Assembly (NCBI RefSeq): GCF_001713475.1
Contig: NZ_CP016499.1
Location: forward strand, 3,659,501-3,723,500
Length of the DNA stretch: 64,000 nucleotides
DNA from: Agrobacterium sp. RAC06
GTDB taxonomy: Bacteria; Pseudomonadota; Alphaproteobacteria; Rhizobiales; Rhizobiaceae
Direction of reading: 5' to 3'
Shown here: piece by piece, positions 53,698 to 63,249 of the stretch
Numbering within the stretch: the stretch's first letter is position 1
How the letters are laid out: each line of letters begins with the position of its first letter
Program-made: the position numbers and the translations under genes
Notes under the pieces: model-generated
What the model saw: only the letters and a program-made list of their open reading frames with translations
The model's database searches: none
What the model was told of the DNA's origin: nothing

Positions 53698-54825
53698 ATG
53701 GTTCTTTCGGAGCTTCAACAGCAGATCCTCGAGATGACGCGCAGCTTTGCCCGCGAGCGGCTTGCCCCAGGTGCCGCCGAACGCGACCGGCAACACCGTT
53801 TCCCACGCGAGGAACTGACCGAAATGGGTGAGCTTGGGCTGCTTGGCATGCTTGTGCCGGAAGCCTATGGGGGCTCGGACACCGGTGTGCTCGCCTATGC
53901 GATCGCGGTCGAGGAAATTGCCGCGGGCGACGGCGCCTGCTCGACGATCATGAGCGTCCACAGCTCGGTGGGTTGTGTGCCGATCCTGAAGTTCGGCACG
54001 GAAGAGCAGCGGCAGCGCTTCCTGCCGAAACTGGCTTCGGGAGAATGGATCGGCGGCTTTGCCCTGACCGAGCCACAGGCCGGATCGGATGCCTCCAACC
54101 TCAAAACCCGCGCACGGCGCGAGGGTGATCATTACATCATCGACGGTGCCAAGCAGTTCATCACCTCGGGCAAGAATGGTCATGTCATCATCGTGTTTGC
54201 CGTGACTGATCCCAGTGCGGCCAAGAACGGGATCACGGCCTTTATCGTGCCGACGGATACACCGGGCTACGAGGTCGTGCGCGTCGAGGAGAAGCTCGGT
54301 CTCAACGCGTCAGACACCTGCCAGATTGCCTTTAACGGGATGAAGATTCCCGTCGAGAACAGGCTCGGCGAGGAAGGGGAAGGTTATCGTATTGCGCTTT
54401 CCAATCTGGAGGGAGGGCGCATCGGGATTGCGGCCCAATCGGTCGGCATGGCGCAGGCGGCCTTCGAGGCGGCGCGCGATTATGCAGGTGAGCGAAAGGC
54501 TTTCGGCAAAGCAATCGCCGAGCATCAGGCGGTTGCCTTCCGCCTCGCCGATATGGCGACACAGATCGAGGCCGCACGACAGCTCGTCTGGCATGCAGCT
54601 TCGCTGCGCGAGGCCGGCATTCCCTGCATTTCGCAAGCCTCGATGGCCAAACTCTTCGCGTCCGAGATGGTCGAGCGCGTCTGCTCGGATGCGATCCAGA
54701 TCCACGGTGGCTATGGCTATATGCGGGATTATCCGGTTGAGCGGATCTACCGGGATGCGCGCATCTGCCAGATCTACGAAGGGACCAGCGACGTTCAGCG
54801 CATGGTGATTGCGCGAAACCTGTAG
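53698..54825 (+). CDS. Short/branched-chain acyl-CoA dehydrogenase (isobutyryl/2-methylbutyryl-CoA type)
   Basis: This 375-residue flavoprotein has [13 protein letters not shown] and FITSGKNG, with the catalytic Glu in the C-terminal [11 protein letters not shown]. This differs from the isovaleryl-CoA enzyme at 44277. ATG 53698 with GGAGGAAG is preferred over the TTG at 53683. In this operon it should oxidise isobutyryl-CoA or 2-methylbutyryl-CoA from valine and isoleucine. Confidence 0.9.
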   Translation: MVLSELQQQILEMTRSFARERLAPGAAERDRQHRFPREELTEMGELGLLGMLVPEAYGGSDTGVLAYAIAVEEIAAGDGACSTIMSVHSSVGCVPILKFGTEEQRQRFLPKLASGEWIGGFALTEPQAGSDASNLKTRARREGDHYIIDGAKQFITSGKNGHVIIVFAVTDPSAAKNGITAFIVPTDTPGYEVVRVEEKLGLNASDTCQIAFNGMKIPVENRLGEEGEGYRIALSNLEGGRIGIAAQSVGMAQAAFEAARDYAGERKAFGKAIAEHQAVAFRLADMATQIEAARQLVWHAASLREAGIPCISQASMAKLFASEMVERVCSDAIQIHGGYGYMRDYPVERIYRDARICQIYEGTSDVQRMVIARNL

Positions 54826-54878
54826 GATGCCACATTGGGAGCGCTCGGGGACGGACGTGAAAACAGGGAGGAAATGCT

Positions 54879-55766
54879 ATGCTTGAGACGATAGCCTTCA
54901 TTGGTCTTGGCAATATGGGTGGGCCGATGGCTGCCAATCTCGTCAAGGCGGGGTATCCGGTCCGAGGCTTCGATCTTTCTGAAACAGCGAAGCTCGCCGC
55001 GACAGCAAGCGGCATCACGCTCTGTGATACGGCGGCGGAAACCCTGACCGGCGCCTCGATCGTCATTACCATGCTGCCTGCCGGTCATCATGTCCTGTCG
55101 GTCTGGAGCGAGCTCGTCGGGGCAGTCGATCAGGGGACGCTGATGATCGACTGCTCGACGATCGATGTGGACAGCGCCCGCAAATGCCATGCGCTTGCCA
55201 ACGAGGCCGGCTGCCTGTCGCTCGATGCGCCGGTCTCCGGCGGAACGGCCGGGGCAAGTGCCGGCACGCTGACCTTCATGGTCGGTGGGGAGGCGGATGC
55301 TTTGAACCGGGGCCGCCCTGTGCTTGAAGCCATGGGACGGCGGGTCGTCCATTGCGGTTCGGCCGGTGCCGGCCAGGCTGCCAAGATCTGCAACAACATG
55401 ATCCTCGGGATCACCATGGCGGGGGTCTGTGAGGCCTTCGTACTCGGTGAAAAGCTCGGGCTCTCGCATCAGGCCCTGTTCGACGTGGCCTCGACATCAT
55501 CGGGCCAGTGCTGGGCGATTAGCACCAACTGCCCGGTTCCGGGTCCCGTTCCGACATCGCCGGCAAACCGGGACTACAAGCCGGGCTTTGCCGCCGCCCT
55601 GATGCTCAAGGACATGCGGTTGTCGCAGGAAGCGGCAAAATCGACCGGTGCGGCTACGGCTCTCGGCGCGCATGCGACTGAGCTTTACGAGCTCTTCGAC
55701 CAGCTCGGGCATGGCGGCGAAGATTTTTCGTCGATCATCAACACCATCAGAGACAGGTCTCCCTGA
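54879..55766 (+). CDS. mmsB: 3-hydroxyisobutyrate dehydrogenase
   Basis: This 295-residue NAD-dependent enzyme has GLGNMGGPMA (9-18), the substrate loop DAPVSGGTAGASAGTLTFMVGG and the catalytic Lys in GAGQAAKICNN. The C-terminal helical domain is present (LMLKDMRLSQEAA). It oxidises 3-hydroxyisobutyrate in valine degradation. The first part of the valine route (enoyl-CoA hydratase and hydrolase) is not in the window. Confidence 0.93.
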   Translation: MLETIAFIGLGNMGGPMAANLVKAGYPVRGFDLSETAKLAATASGITLCDTAAETLTGASIVITMLPAGHHVLSVWSELVGAVDQGTLMIDCSTIDVDSARKCHALANEAGCLSLDAPVSGGTAGASAGTLTFMVGGEADALNRGRPVLEAMGRRVVHCGSAGAGQAAKICNNMILGITMAGVCEAFVLGEKLGLSHQALFDVASTSSGQCWAISTNCPVPGPVPTSPANRDYKPGFAAALMLKDMRLSQEAAKSTGAATALGAHATELYELFDQLGHGGEDFSSIINTIRDRSP

Positions 55767-55786
55767 AGAACAAGTTGCGGAGGCCC

Positions 55787-56401
55787 TTAAGCGACGAGCG
55801 GCATCAAGCCACCAGTACAGAGCTTGAGCTGCCGTGAACTCACGCGCTTCAGCAAGGCGGCATCATGGCTGATGGCAAGGATGCCGAGGCCCTGGCGGCG
55901 ACGCTCCATGAGGAAGGACCAGATTTCCACCTGGGTGATCGGATCAAGCATGGCGGATAGTTCGTCGGCGACCAGGAAGCGGGTGTCGGGGCCAAGCGCC
56001 CTCGCCAGCACAACCCGTTGCAGTTCGCCGCCCGAGATTTCGTGCGGGTAGCGATCAAACCAGGCACGCGACACGCCGATGGCATCCAGCGTCTGATCAT
56101 CCGGCTGCCAGGCTTCTGTGATGATCCGGCCCAGCCGCCATCGCGGATTGACGGCGAAGATCGAGGACTGGTGGATGTGTTGAACCCCGCAATAGCCCGG
56201 GGCAGGGGCTGCACCATCGAGGAGAACCTCACCCTTCTGGGGCTTCAGATAGCCCGCCACGATGCGGCCGAGCGTCGATTTGCCGGCGCCGGAGAGGCCG
56301 GAGAGGCCCAGGATCTCGCCTTCTTTAAGCGTCAGCGATGCACCCTCGAGGATGGTTTTTGCTTTGCCAAAACCGAAGTCGACATCTCTTACCTCAAGCA
56401 C
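55787..56401 (-). CDS. Nickel-type ABC transporter ATP-binding protein (NikE-like)
   Basis: This 204-residue short ATPase has Walker A GLSGAGKST, signature ISGGELQRVVLARAL and Walker B FLVADELSAMLD. The start is GTG 56401 with GGGAGG upstream. It overlaps the NikD-like ATPase by 8 bp. It lacks the C-terminal peptide-transporter extension of the DppF/OppF type. As part of the five-gene operon next to nikR it most likely serves nickel uptake. Confidence 0.85.
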   Translation of the reverse strand: MLEVRDVDFGFGKAKTILEGASLTLKEGEILGLSGLSGAGKSTLGRIVAGYLKPQKGEVLLDGAAPAPGYCGVQHIHQSSIFAVNPRWRLGRIITEAWQPDDQTLDAIGVSRAWFDRYPHEISGGELQRVVLARALGPDTRFLVADELSAMLDPITQVEIWSFLMERRRQGLGILAISHDAALLKRVSSRQLKLCTGGLMPLVA

Positions 56402-57203
56402 GCGCAGCCTCCCGCGCAAGCGGTGCGGCCGAGAATTGGTTTCCCGGCATGGCAAGCCAGAGCGCCCGCGCATAAGGTAGCGTCAGTTTCTGCCCCTGAT
56501 CTGAAAACGCATTGGCCGGCTCGGTGCCCAGCAATCTGCCCTGTTCCAGGATAGCCACCCGGTCGGCATGGGAGACCGCGGTGATGAGATCATGTGTGAT
56601 CAGAAGCACGGCCTTGCCGCGATCGGCGAGGCGGCGGAGATGACGAAGGACGTTTTCCGCAGCGTCCGGATCGAGCCCGCTTGTCGGCTCGTCGGCAACG
56701 ATCAGATCGGGTTCCCCGATCGTGGCGATGGCGAGAAGCAGGCGGCGTGCCATGCCACCCGAGACCTGATGCGGATAAAGCCGCATGACTTCGGCGCCGA
56801 GGCCGAAGCTCTCAAGCGAGTCGATCAGCTCTGCCGTCGTTTTCGCTTTGCCGCTGCGTTTGGCGGCCCATAGCAATTGTTTGCCGCAGCGGGCCAGCGG
56901 ATCGAGATGGCTGAGCGATTGCGGAACCAGCGCCATGCGCGGGCCTTGGCCTTTGCCGCCATTCGCCGCTTCAACCTGCTCCCCGTTCAGCGATATGTTG
57001 CCGCGCACGACAGCATTTTCCGGCAGAATGCCGAACAGGGCATGGGCAAGCAGGCTCTTTCCAGCGCCGGAAGCGCCCACCAGCGCCAGGATCTCGCCGC
57101 GATCCACCTTCAAGTCGATGCCGTCGAGGGCCGGTACTTCGCAGCGATGGATCAGGCCGTCGTAGCGCAGGAAGCCGATGGAGAGGTTTTCGACTGCAAG
57201 CAT
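56394..57203 (-). CDS. Nickel-type ABC transporter ATP-binding protein (NikD-like)
   Basis: This 269-residue ATPase has Walker A GASGAGKSL, signature VSGGMARRLLLAIA and Walker B LIVADEPTSGLD. ATG 57203 overlaps the permease stop (TGATG); the longer open frame to 57314 is rejected. It pairs with the NikE-like protein to drive the permease pair. Confidence 0.87.
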   Translation of the reverse strand: MLAVENLSIGFLRYDGLIHRCEVPALDGIDLKVDRGEILALVGASGAGKSLLAHALFGILPENAVVRGNISLNGEQVEAANGGKGQGPRMALVPQSLSHLDPLARCGKQLLWAAKRSGKAKTTAELIDSLESFGLGAEVMRLYPHQVSGGMARRLLLAIATIGEPDLIVADEPTSGLDPDAAENVLRHLRRLADRGKAVLLITHDLITAVSHADRVAILEQGRLLGTEPANAFSDQGQKLTLPYARALWLAMPGNQFSAAPLAREAARA

Positions 57204-58066
57204 CACGTCTGCTCCTGCCGGGGATCGGTGAGCAGCCTCAGCCCATTGCCGATGGCATCGAAACTCAAGACCACGAGCAGCAGCGCCAGCCCCGGAAACA
57301 GACCGAGCCACCATTTGCCGGCGGAGAGGTAGCGCATGGAATCCGACAGCAAAACGCCGATGGCGGGTTTGGACGGTTCCAGTCCGAAGCCGATGAAGGT
57401 CAGGCCCGCCTCATGCAGGATGGCATGGGGGAACAGAAGCACGAGGCCGACGAGCAGCTGCGGCACGAGATGCGGCAGAAAATGATGCCGACCGATGTAG
57501 AACCAGGATTTGCCGAAGTGCCTGGATGCCTGCACGAACTCTGCCTGGCGCAATTGCAGCAGTTCGGCCCTCAGAATGCGGGTGAGCCGCGGCCAATGGG
57601 TGACGGCAACCGCAATGATCACCGCCGTGGTGCCGCCGCCAAGACCGAAGGAGATGAGGATCAAAAGCACGAAATGCGGCAGTCCCATCGCGGCATCGAT
57701 CAGGAAGGACACGGCTTCATCGGCGAGCCGCCCGCCTGTTGTCGCCACAAGTGCAAGCAGCATGGCGATGACGACCGAGCCTGAAGCCGCAATCAGGCCA
57801 ACCCAGAAACTTAAAGCCAGGCCATGCAAGGTCCGGGCGAACATGTCGCGTCCGAGCTGATCGGTACCGGCTAGATGGGACAATGACGGTCCAAGCAGGC
57901 GCGTGGAAAAGTCGGCATCAATGCCAAAGCCCCCAAAGAGATGGGTAGAGACGAGCACGGCAGCCAAAGCGAGCGCTGCGATGGTTGCGACTACAAGCGT
58001 TCGTATCCTGTGTCCGTCTGGCGCGCGGTCTGGGGCGGAGGGCGGGAGATCGAGGATTGCACTCAT
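57203..58066 (-). CDS. Nickel-type ABC transporter permease (NikC-like)
   Basis: This 287-residue permease has a cytoplasmic N-terminus, the LAGTDQLGRDMFART motif and an EAA-like loop (LLQLRQAEFVQASRHFGKSWFYIGRHHFLPHLVP). It pairs with the NikB-like permease, which it overlaps by 4 bp. It forms the inner-membrane pore for the divergent nikR-controlled importer. Confidence 0.9.
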   Translation of the reverse strand: MSAILDLPPSAPDRAPDGHRIRTLVVATIAALALAAVLVSTHLFGGFGIDADFSTRLLGPSLSHLAGTDQLGRDMFARTLHGLALSFWVGLIAASGSVVIAMLLALVATTGGRLADEAVSFLIDAAMGLPHFVLLILISFGLGGGTTAVIIAVAVTHWPRLTRILRAELLQLRQAEFVQASRHFGKSWFYIGRHHFLPHLVPQLLVGLVLLFPHAILHEAGLTFIGFGLEPSKPAIGVLLSDSMRYLSAGKWWLGLFPGLALLLVVLSFDAIGNGLRLLTDPRQEQT

Positions 58067-59067
58067 GCGATGCGCACTCCCGACGCCATGCGCGGATCGA
58101 CCAGCCGGTAGAGAAGATCGGCAATCGCGTTGCCTAGGAAGACGACAAAGGTCAGCGCCAGTGTGATCGCTAGGAGCAGGGGCACATCGCCACGGATCCC
58201 GGCTTCCACGGTCGCCTTGCCGAGCCCCGGATAGGAAAACACCTGTTCGGCCAGAACCGAGCCACCGAAGAGTTCGCCGAGCGAGGCAAAGAGAACCGTG
58301 ACCGCCGGGAGCGCTGCATTGCGTGCGCCATGACGCAAGGCAATGTCCATGCGCGAGGCGCCTTGCGCCTTGGCATAGAGCGCATAATCGGACTGCATGA
58401 TCTCGATCATCTTGGCACGCGTGTGCAGCGCGATCTGGGCAATGCCGAGCACGCTGAGCGCCATCAGCGGCAGGGCAAGATGCCGGGCGCGATCAGCCAA
58501 GGTCACGTCATCAGGCAGCACGCCAATCGGAGCAGCACAGCAGATGGGCGCCCAGTTGAGCCCGACTGCAAAGACGACGAGCAGCATTATCGCCAGCCAG
58601 AAGGTGGGCGTCGACGCCAGCACATAGGAATAGAGCCGGATCACCCTGTCCGCCCAGGAGCCGGAAAAGGCACCGGCGATCACGCCTAGGGCGAAGCCGA
58701 GCACGCCGGAGAGCAGCCAGGCAAGCCCCATCAGGGGAAGCGACGCCTTGAACCTCGAGACGAGGACGTCGGCGACCGGCGCGTTATAGGTCATGGAGTA
58801 GCCTAGGTCGCCCGCCATCAGATTCTTCGCCCAACGCCAGAACTGCGTGGACGTAGGTTGGTCGAGCCCCCATTTCTCGGCAATCAGGGCGCGCTGCTCA
58901 GGTCCGACACGCGCGATGTCGGCGCCGAGATAGGCGTTGATGGGATCGACAGGGGAGTTCTTCGTCAGCGCAAAGGCAACGATCGCGACGGTCAGAAGGA
59001 CGAGCACAAGCCGGATCGCCTTTGCAGCGATCAACCCGACCCAGCCGAATTGGCCCGCCTTACTCAC
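58063..59067 (-). CDS. Nickel-type ABC transporter permease (NikB-like)
   Basis: This 334-residue permease of about six helices has the standard N-terminal helix and the DPINAYLGADIARVGPEQRA loop, with the EAA-type segment YALYAKAQGASRMDIALRHGARN. It overlaps the substrate-binding gene by 8 bp. Confidence 0.9.
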   Translation of the reverse strand: MSKAGQFGWVGLIAAKAIRLVLVLLTVAIVAFALTKNSPVDPINAYLGADIARVGPEQRALIAEKWGLDQPTSTQFWRWAKNLMAGDLGYSMTYNAPVADVLVSRFKASLPLMGLAWLLSGVLGFALGVIAGAFSGSWADRVIRLYSYVLASTPTFWLAIMLLVVFAVGLNWAPICCAAPIGVLPDDVTLADRARHLALPLMALSVLGIAQIALHTRAKMIEIMQSDYALYAKAQGASRMDIALRHGARNAALPAVTVLFASLGELFGGSVLAEQVFSYPGLGKATVEAGIRGDVPLLLAITLALTFVVFLGNAIADLLYRLVDPRMASGVRIA

Positions 59068-60637
59068 ACGTCCATTTCCAGTTCTGGATCATCGCGGTAA
59101 CCGGCCATCCATGGCCATGCGGTTCGATCTGGGTGGCGCCAATCTCCAGGCATTCGTTCACGTAGTAGATGTGGTCGAGGTTGACGAGCCAAGCCCATGC
59201 GGCATCGCCCTTGGCACCGAAACCAGTCGTCCCGTCCCACTCGGCTTTTTGCCAGTCTGGGAAGGAGGCTTCCAGGCTTTGCGCACTCTGCGCTGCGGCA
59301 AGATGCCGGTCGACGGCGGGGTTTGCATAGAAGCCGGCGTTAAAGAATTCCACGCCGCCAAGGCTCGACTGGTAGAGATTGTAGACCTCGAGCGGCGAAT
59401 GGCTGCCCCAGCCAAACATCACCGGCTCGGAATGCATGATGCGGTCGATTTCGTCCCAGCTCTTGCCGGTAGCCGTCGCTTCGATGCCGAGGCCCTTCAA
59501 TTGTGCCGACACGGTTTCAGCCAGCATGCGTCGTGTGGAATCCGAAGCGGGGTAATTGATTGGGAAGGCTGCCCGGAGGCCATCTTTCACACGGATGCCG
59601 TCGTTGCCGAGCGTCCAGCCAGCGCTCTCCAGCTCGGTTTTGGCCTGCTCGAGATCGAAGCTTACCGCTGCGTCCGGATTGGACCAGGCGAGCCCGTCGG
59701 CCGGGCCCGCTGCCGGGCTCCCGTGACCGAGCAGGGCGACGTCTACCAACTGATTTCGATCGATCCCGAGATTGACGGCACGGCGGATGGCAGGGTCGGC
59801 GGTAACATCATTGCCGAGTTTCTTGCCCTCGCCGACGACCTTGCCCTCGTCTTTCACGATCGGGAAGACGATGCCTCTGTTGTCGACGGACCGGGTAACG
59901 ATCTGCTTGAAGCCCTGTGGCGGCGTATCGGCGGCCGTTGCCGGCACGGAGACCATGTCCACCTGCCCGGCTTGTGCTGCCGCGAGACTCGTATCTTCTT
60001 CGGTAAACAGGAAGGTGATCCGCTCGAATGGCCCGGTCTCGCCATAATAGTTCGGGTTTTTCTCGACGATCAGCTGCTGGCCTTCGGTCCAGGAGACGAG
60101 CTTGTAGGGACCAGATCCGATCGGATTTCGCGCGTAGCCCTCGCCATAGCCGTCCGAGGGTACGATGCCGAGCGCATAGAGGTTCTCGGTGAAGGTGATC
60201 CAGGGCTTATTCAGCTTGATCTCGACGGTCTGATCGTCAATGACGCGGGCGGCCTCGAGTGCGGTCAGGTCAGCGGCGCTACCGATCTTGGCCGCCTCGT
60301 TGAAGGTGAAAGCGACGTCTTCGGCGTCAAGCGGCGAGCCGTCGGAAAACCGTGTGTCCGGCCGGAGCCTGATGGTCCATGTGAGCCGATCATCGGAGAG
60401 CAACCATTCCGTCGCCAGATCGGGACGGGTCTTCAAATTGGCATCGCGTGTCAGAAGGGTCGATTGAAAAAGCGGATGACCATAACGTCCCCAGCCCGTC
60501 AGAGGGTCGTAGCCGCCTTCGGGTTCGCCGCCGATGGCGAGCACCAGTTGCGATTTCGGCGTGGCAAGGGCGGTGCCTGACAAGACGGCGGCAGCGAAAG
60601 CAGTCGAAACTGCAAGCCGCAGAATTGCCTTGGTCAT
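59060..60637 (-). CDS. Nickel-type ABC substrate-binding protein, family 5 (NikA-like)
   Basis: This 525-residue precursor has a signal peptide (about 1-25, GTALATPK) and SBP_bac_5 fold. Recognisable stretches include GGEPEGGYDPLTGWGRYGHPLF, RLRPDTRFSDGSPLDAEDV and NPIGSGPYKLVSW. It is first in the minus-strand operon, facing nikR across a perfect NikR operator, so its ligand is most likely Ni2+ or a nickel chelate. A peptide role cannot be excluded on sequence alone. Confidence 0.88.
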   Translation of the reverse strand: MTKAILRLAVSTAFAAAVLSGTALATPKSQLVLAIGGEPEGGYDPLTGWGRYGHPLFQSTLLTRDANLKTRPDLATEWLLSDDRLTWTIRLRPDTRFSDGSPLDAEDVAFTFNEAAKIGSAADLTALEAARVIDDQTVEIKLNKPWITFTENLYALGIVPSDGYGEGYARNPIGSGPYKLVSWTEGQQLIVEKNPNYYGETGPFERITFLFTEEDTSLAAAQAGQVDMVSVPATAADTPPQGFKQIVTRSVDNRGIVFPIVKDEGKVVGEGKKLGNDVTADPAIRRAVNLGIDRNQLVDVALLGHGSPAAGPADGLAWSNPDAAVSFDLEQAKTELESAGWTLGNDGIRVKDGLRAAFPINYPASDSTRRMLAETVSAQLKGLGIEATATGKSWDEIDRIMHSEPVMFGWGSHSPLEVYNLYQSSLGGVEFFNAGFYANPAVDRHLAAAQSAQSLEASFPDWQKAEWDGTTGFGAKGDAAWAWLVNLDHIYYVNECLEIGATQIEPHGHGWPVTAMIQNWKWTCE

Positions 60638-60709
60638 GAAAATTCCCCTATACCCAATCAGATGGTGTCGTAAGCACCCCCTAAGTGGCAGGACAATAAT
60701 GCTGGGTGT

Positions 60710-60737
60710 GTATGATGTCTATATCAAAACATCATAC
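60710..60737. promoter_or_regulatory. NikR operator GTATGA-N16-TCATAC
   Basis: GTATGA (60710-60715) and TCATAC (60732-60737) are separated by exactly 16 bases, the E. coli nik consensus; symmetry extends to 9-bp arms GTATGATGT/ACATCATAC. It sits between the NikA-like gene and nikR, 14 bp upstream of nikR. Confidence 0.9.
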
Positions 60738-60751
60738 GAAGGGAGTTTGAT

Positions 60752-61165
60752 ATGCAGCGCGTGACGATCACCCTTGATGACGACCTGATGCAGGAACTCG
60801 ATGCGCTGATTGAGACACGCGGGGATCAGAACCGGTCGGAGGCGATCCGTGATCTCGTGAGAACGGGTCTGAAGGAAGCTACCCGAAATTCGAAGGGTGA
60901 TGAACCCTGCATCGGCGTGCTGAGCTATGTCTACGATCACGCGGCCCGCGACCTTGCAAGGCGGCTGACAAACAGCTTCCATCATCATCACGACCTGACG
61001 ATCGCGAGCCTGCATGTGCATCTCGATACCGAGAATTGCCTCGAAGTCGGCATCCTGAAGGGGTCGATGAACGAGGTGCAGCATTTTTCCGACCACATCA
61101 CTGCAGAGCGATCGGTGCGCCACGGAAGTGTCCAGATCATACCACTGCAGGGCAGCGAAGACTGA
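60752..61165 (+). CDS. nikR: Nickel-responsive transcriptional regulator NikR
   Basis: This 137-residue ribbon-helix-helix protein has RVTITLDDDLMQELDALI (RHH) and a C-terminal ACT-like domain. The nickel ligands are visible as a His in the HHHHDLT cluster, LHVHLD (two His) and the Cys in ENCLEV. Its own promoter carries the operator it would bind. In high nickel it represses the divergent importer. Confidence 0.95.
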   Translation: MQRVTITLDDDLMQELDALIETRGDQNRSEAIRDLVRTGLKEATRNSKGDEPCIGVLSYVYDHAARDLARRLTNSFHHHHDLTIASLHVHLDTENCLEVGILKGSMNEVQHFSDHITAERSVRHGSVQIIPLQGSED

Positions 61166-61217
61166 CCGCTCGGTTGGGTGGTCCATCCTTCGTCCCAGCC
61201 TCAAGCTCCGACAGGTC

Positions 61218-62366
61218 TCACCGAGCCTGGTGTGACGCCTTCGTGACCTCGGATCTGATTTCCGCCCCATGCTCGTCCAGTCGCGGTGGAGGCGAGACAG
61301 CAAATTCCGGCTCGCCGTCAAAGCTGTAAGGTGGCCGGACGGTCGTGAAGTCTCCCATCTCGGCGTTCGGAACGGTGACGGCAATTTGCAGATGCCTTGC
61401 TTGTGGGTCTTCGAGCGCCTCGTCGCTGTCGTAGGCCGGCGCATAGGGCACTTCGTTCGTTTCCAGCAAACCGCACCATTCGTCACGCGGTTTGCTTCGA
61501 AATACCGGAGCGAGAATGTCGATCAGCTCATCCTGATGCCGGATGCGATCCAGGCGCTCGCGGAAGCGGGGATCGTCTGCCAGGTGGCGCTGCTGGGTCG
61601 CATCGAGCAAACCTTCCCAGAACTTCTGTGGCGAGGAGAGATGGAAGGCGATCCATTTCCGGTCGGCGCATTCGAAGGTGTAGGATTGGCTGACCACCGG
61701 TCGCGACAAGGGCCCCATGACCTCTCCGGCGCTGTAGTAATGGGTAAAACTGTCCAGATTGAAGTGGCTCATGGCCTCCAGCATCGAGATATCTAGCCTG
61801 CGGCCCTTGCCTGTCTTTCCGCGCTCGATCAGGGCCGCGAGGATGCCGGTTGCCGCATAATGTCCCGTCACCGCATCGGCCAGAGCCGGGCCGATAACAC
61901 GGGGTCGGTCGGGTGGTGTCACGAGGCGCAGAAAGCCGCTGGCCGCCTGTGCCACAGTGTCGTAGGCCGGTCTGTCGCGCGCCGGCCCTGAGGTTCCGAA
62001 GCCTGAAATCGCGCAGTAGACGAGCCTCGGATTGAGTGCTCGCAGTTCGGTTTCGCCCGCGCCGAGCTTTTCCGCGACCCCCGGCCGGAAGTTCTGGATG
62101 AACACATCTGCCGAAGCGATCAAGGCGAGAAAGACCTCGAGATCTTCGGGGTTTCGTGTGTCGAGGGCGATGGAGCGCTTGTTACGGTTGTAGGTCTGGA
62201 AATGCGGCGAGTAGAGCCCGCCTTTAAAGGCCCGGAATGGATCGCCTTCTCCGGGGCGCTCGACCTTGATGACGTCGGCACCGAGGTCTGCCAGTTGCAT
62301 CGCTGCGGCCGGACCTGTGATGTAGGTCCCCATCTCGATGACCCGAATGGACTGAAGCGGCTTCAT
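61218..62366 (-). CDS. Class III CoA-transferase (CaiB/BaiF family)
   Basis: This 382-residue CoA-transferase has IRVIEMGTYITGPAAAMQLADLGADVIKVERPGEGDP and GFGTSGPARDRPAYD. The donor and acceptor acids are unknown. It overlaps the citrate-synthase-like gene by 4 bp. Coupling with a citryl-CoA-lyase-like enzyme suggests activation of a hydroxyacid then lysis of its CoA ester. Confidence 0.9.
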   Translation of the reverse strand: MKPLQSIRVIEMGTYITGPAAAMQLADLGADVIKVERPGEGDPFRAFKGGLYSPHFQTYNRNKRSIALDTRNPEDLEVFLALIASADVFIQNFRPGVAEKLGAGETELRALNPRLVYCAISGFGTSGPARDRPAYDTVAQAASGFLRLVTPPDRPRVIGPALADAVTGHYAATGILAALIERGKTGKGRRLDISMLEAMSHFNLDSFTHYYSAGEVMGPLSRPVVSQSYTFECADRKWIAFHLSSPQKFWEGLLDATQQRHLADDPRFRERLDRIRHQDELIDILAPVFRSKPRDEWCGLLETNEVPYAPAYDSDEALEDPQARHLQIAVTVPNAEMGDFTTVRPPYSFDGEPEFAVSPPPRLDEHGAEIRSEVTKASHQAR

Positions 62367-63139
62367 TCGGATGTCTCTCCGTCATAGGAAATGGCCAAAT
62401 CCGCATGGTGGGACAGGATGAAGCCGATCGGGCGTTCGCTTTCCTCATAAAGATGGGCAGCAAGGCCGGCGGCGCGGGCGATCAGCGGGACCGCCTTGAG
62501 AGCCGCGAGCGGCCATCCCGCATCAAGCATGACGGCTGGAATGGCGCCCGAGACGTTGATGGGCAAAGGCCGGTTCATGATGCCGGGCGCGAGGTTGCCC
62601 AGCAGTCTGAGGGTGGCGATGTGCTGCCCGGAAATCTGCAGTTCGTCGGCCACGGCCAGCAGACGGTCCGCGCGGGGATCTCCGCCTGCATGCTGGGGAT
62701 GACCAAGCCCCGGAACCTTCCGGCGCTCTTTCAGGAAAACATCAAGCGAGTGGCGGACCGCCGCTTCGTTTCCGCCAGCGGCGACCAGTTCGGCCAGATA
62801 TCGTCCCGCGACCTCCGATGAGCCGGCAACAACGGTGCCCATGCCGAGAAGACCGGCAGCCATCGCGCCTTGCCAGGCCTCGGGGGCTGCTGCAAGCGTC
62901 ATGCGGGCCGCCTGCACCGACGGAACCAGTCCGTGCTCGGCAATCGCGACCAGACAGGCATTGAGGGCCGTGGTCTGTCGCTTGTCCGGTCGTTTGCCGC
63001 AGACCAGCAGCCAGAAGTAATCGGTGAAATCGATCTTGCCGATCAGGTCATCACACAGATCATGGCCTCTGACCGTGATGGATGTCGCATCCGATGTGGC
63101 GATCGCGGTGAAAGCCTGGTCCTGCTTGCCAATTCTCAT
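62363..63139 (-). CDS. Citryl-CoA lyase-like / citrate-synthase-fold protein
   Basis: This 258-residue protein resembles the C-terminal large domain of citrate synthase. The motifs include GLGHPQHAGGDPRADRL and RAAGLAAHLYEESERPIGF. The family length (about 370-430 for true citrate synthases) is not reached, as in citryl-CoA lyase-type proteins. It is transcribed before the CoA-transferase on the minus strand and divergent from the dioxygenase gene. Confidence 0.85.
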   Translation of the reverse strand: MRIGKQDQAFTAIATSDATSITVRGHDLCDDLIGKIDFTDYFWLLVCGKRPDKRQTTALNACLVAIAEHGLVPSVQAARMTLAAAPEAWQGAMAAGLLGMGTVVAGSSEVAGRYLAELVAAGGNEAAVRHSLDVFLKERRKVPGLGHPQHAGGDPRADRLLAVADELQISGQHIATLRLLGNLAPGIMNRPLPINVSGAIPAVMLDAGWPLAALKAVPLIARAAGLAAHLYEESERPIGFILSHHADLAISYDGETSE

Positions 63140-63149
63140 TCAGAGTTCC

Positions 63150-63166
63150 TTTTCGCATAGCGAAAA
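63150..63166. promoter_or_regulatory. IclR-type operator-like palindrome
   Basis: TTTTCGC-ATA-GCGAAAA, perfect 7-bp arms, 11 bp upstream of the citryl-CoA-lyase-like start. Its shape resembles IclR-family operators; no regulator gene is seen in the window. Confidence 0.4.
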
Positions 63167-63186
63167 TAAATTCACTTGCCGAATAA

Positions 63187-63200
63187 TAGAACCTGTTCTA
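63187..63200. promoter_or_regulatory. TAGAAC-N2-GTTCTA palindrome in divergent promoter
   Basis: A 6-bp-arm palindrome with a 2-base centre lies between the two divergent genes, 50 bp upstream of the dioxygenase ATG. It is probably a binding site for an unseen regulator. Confidence 0.4.
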
Positions 63201-63249
63201 GCTTTGCGTCAACCCGGCGGGAGACGGGTCGGTCGAGTGGAGGATGTCG

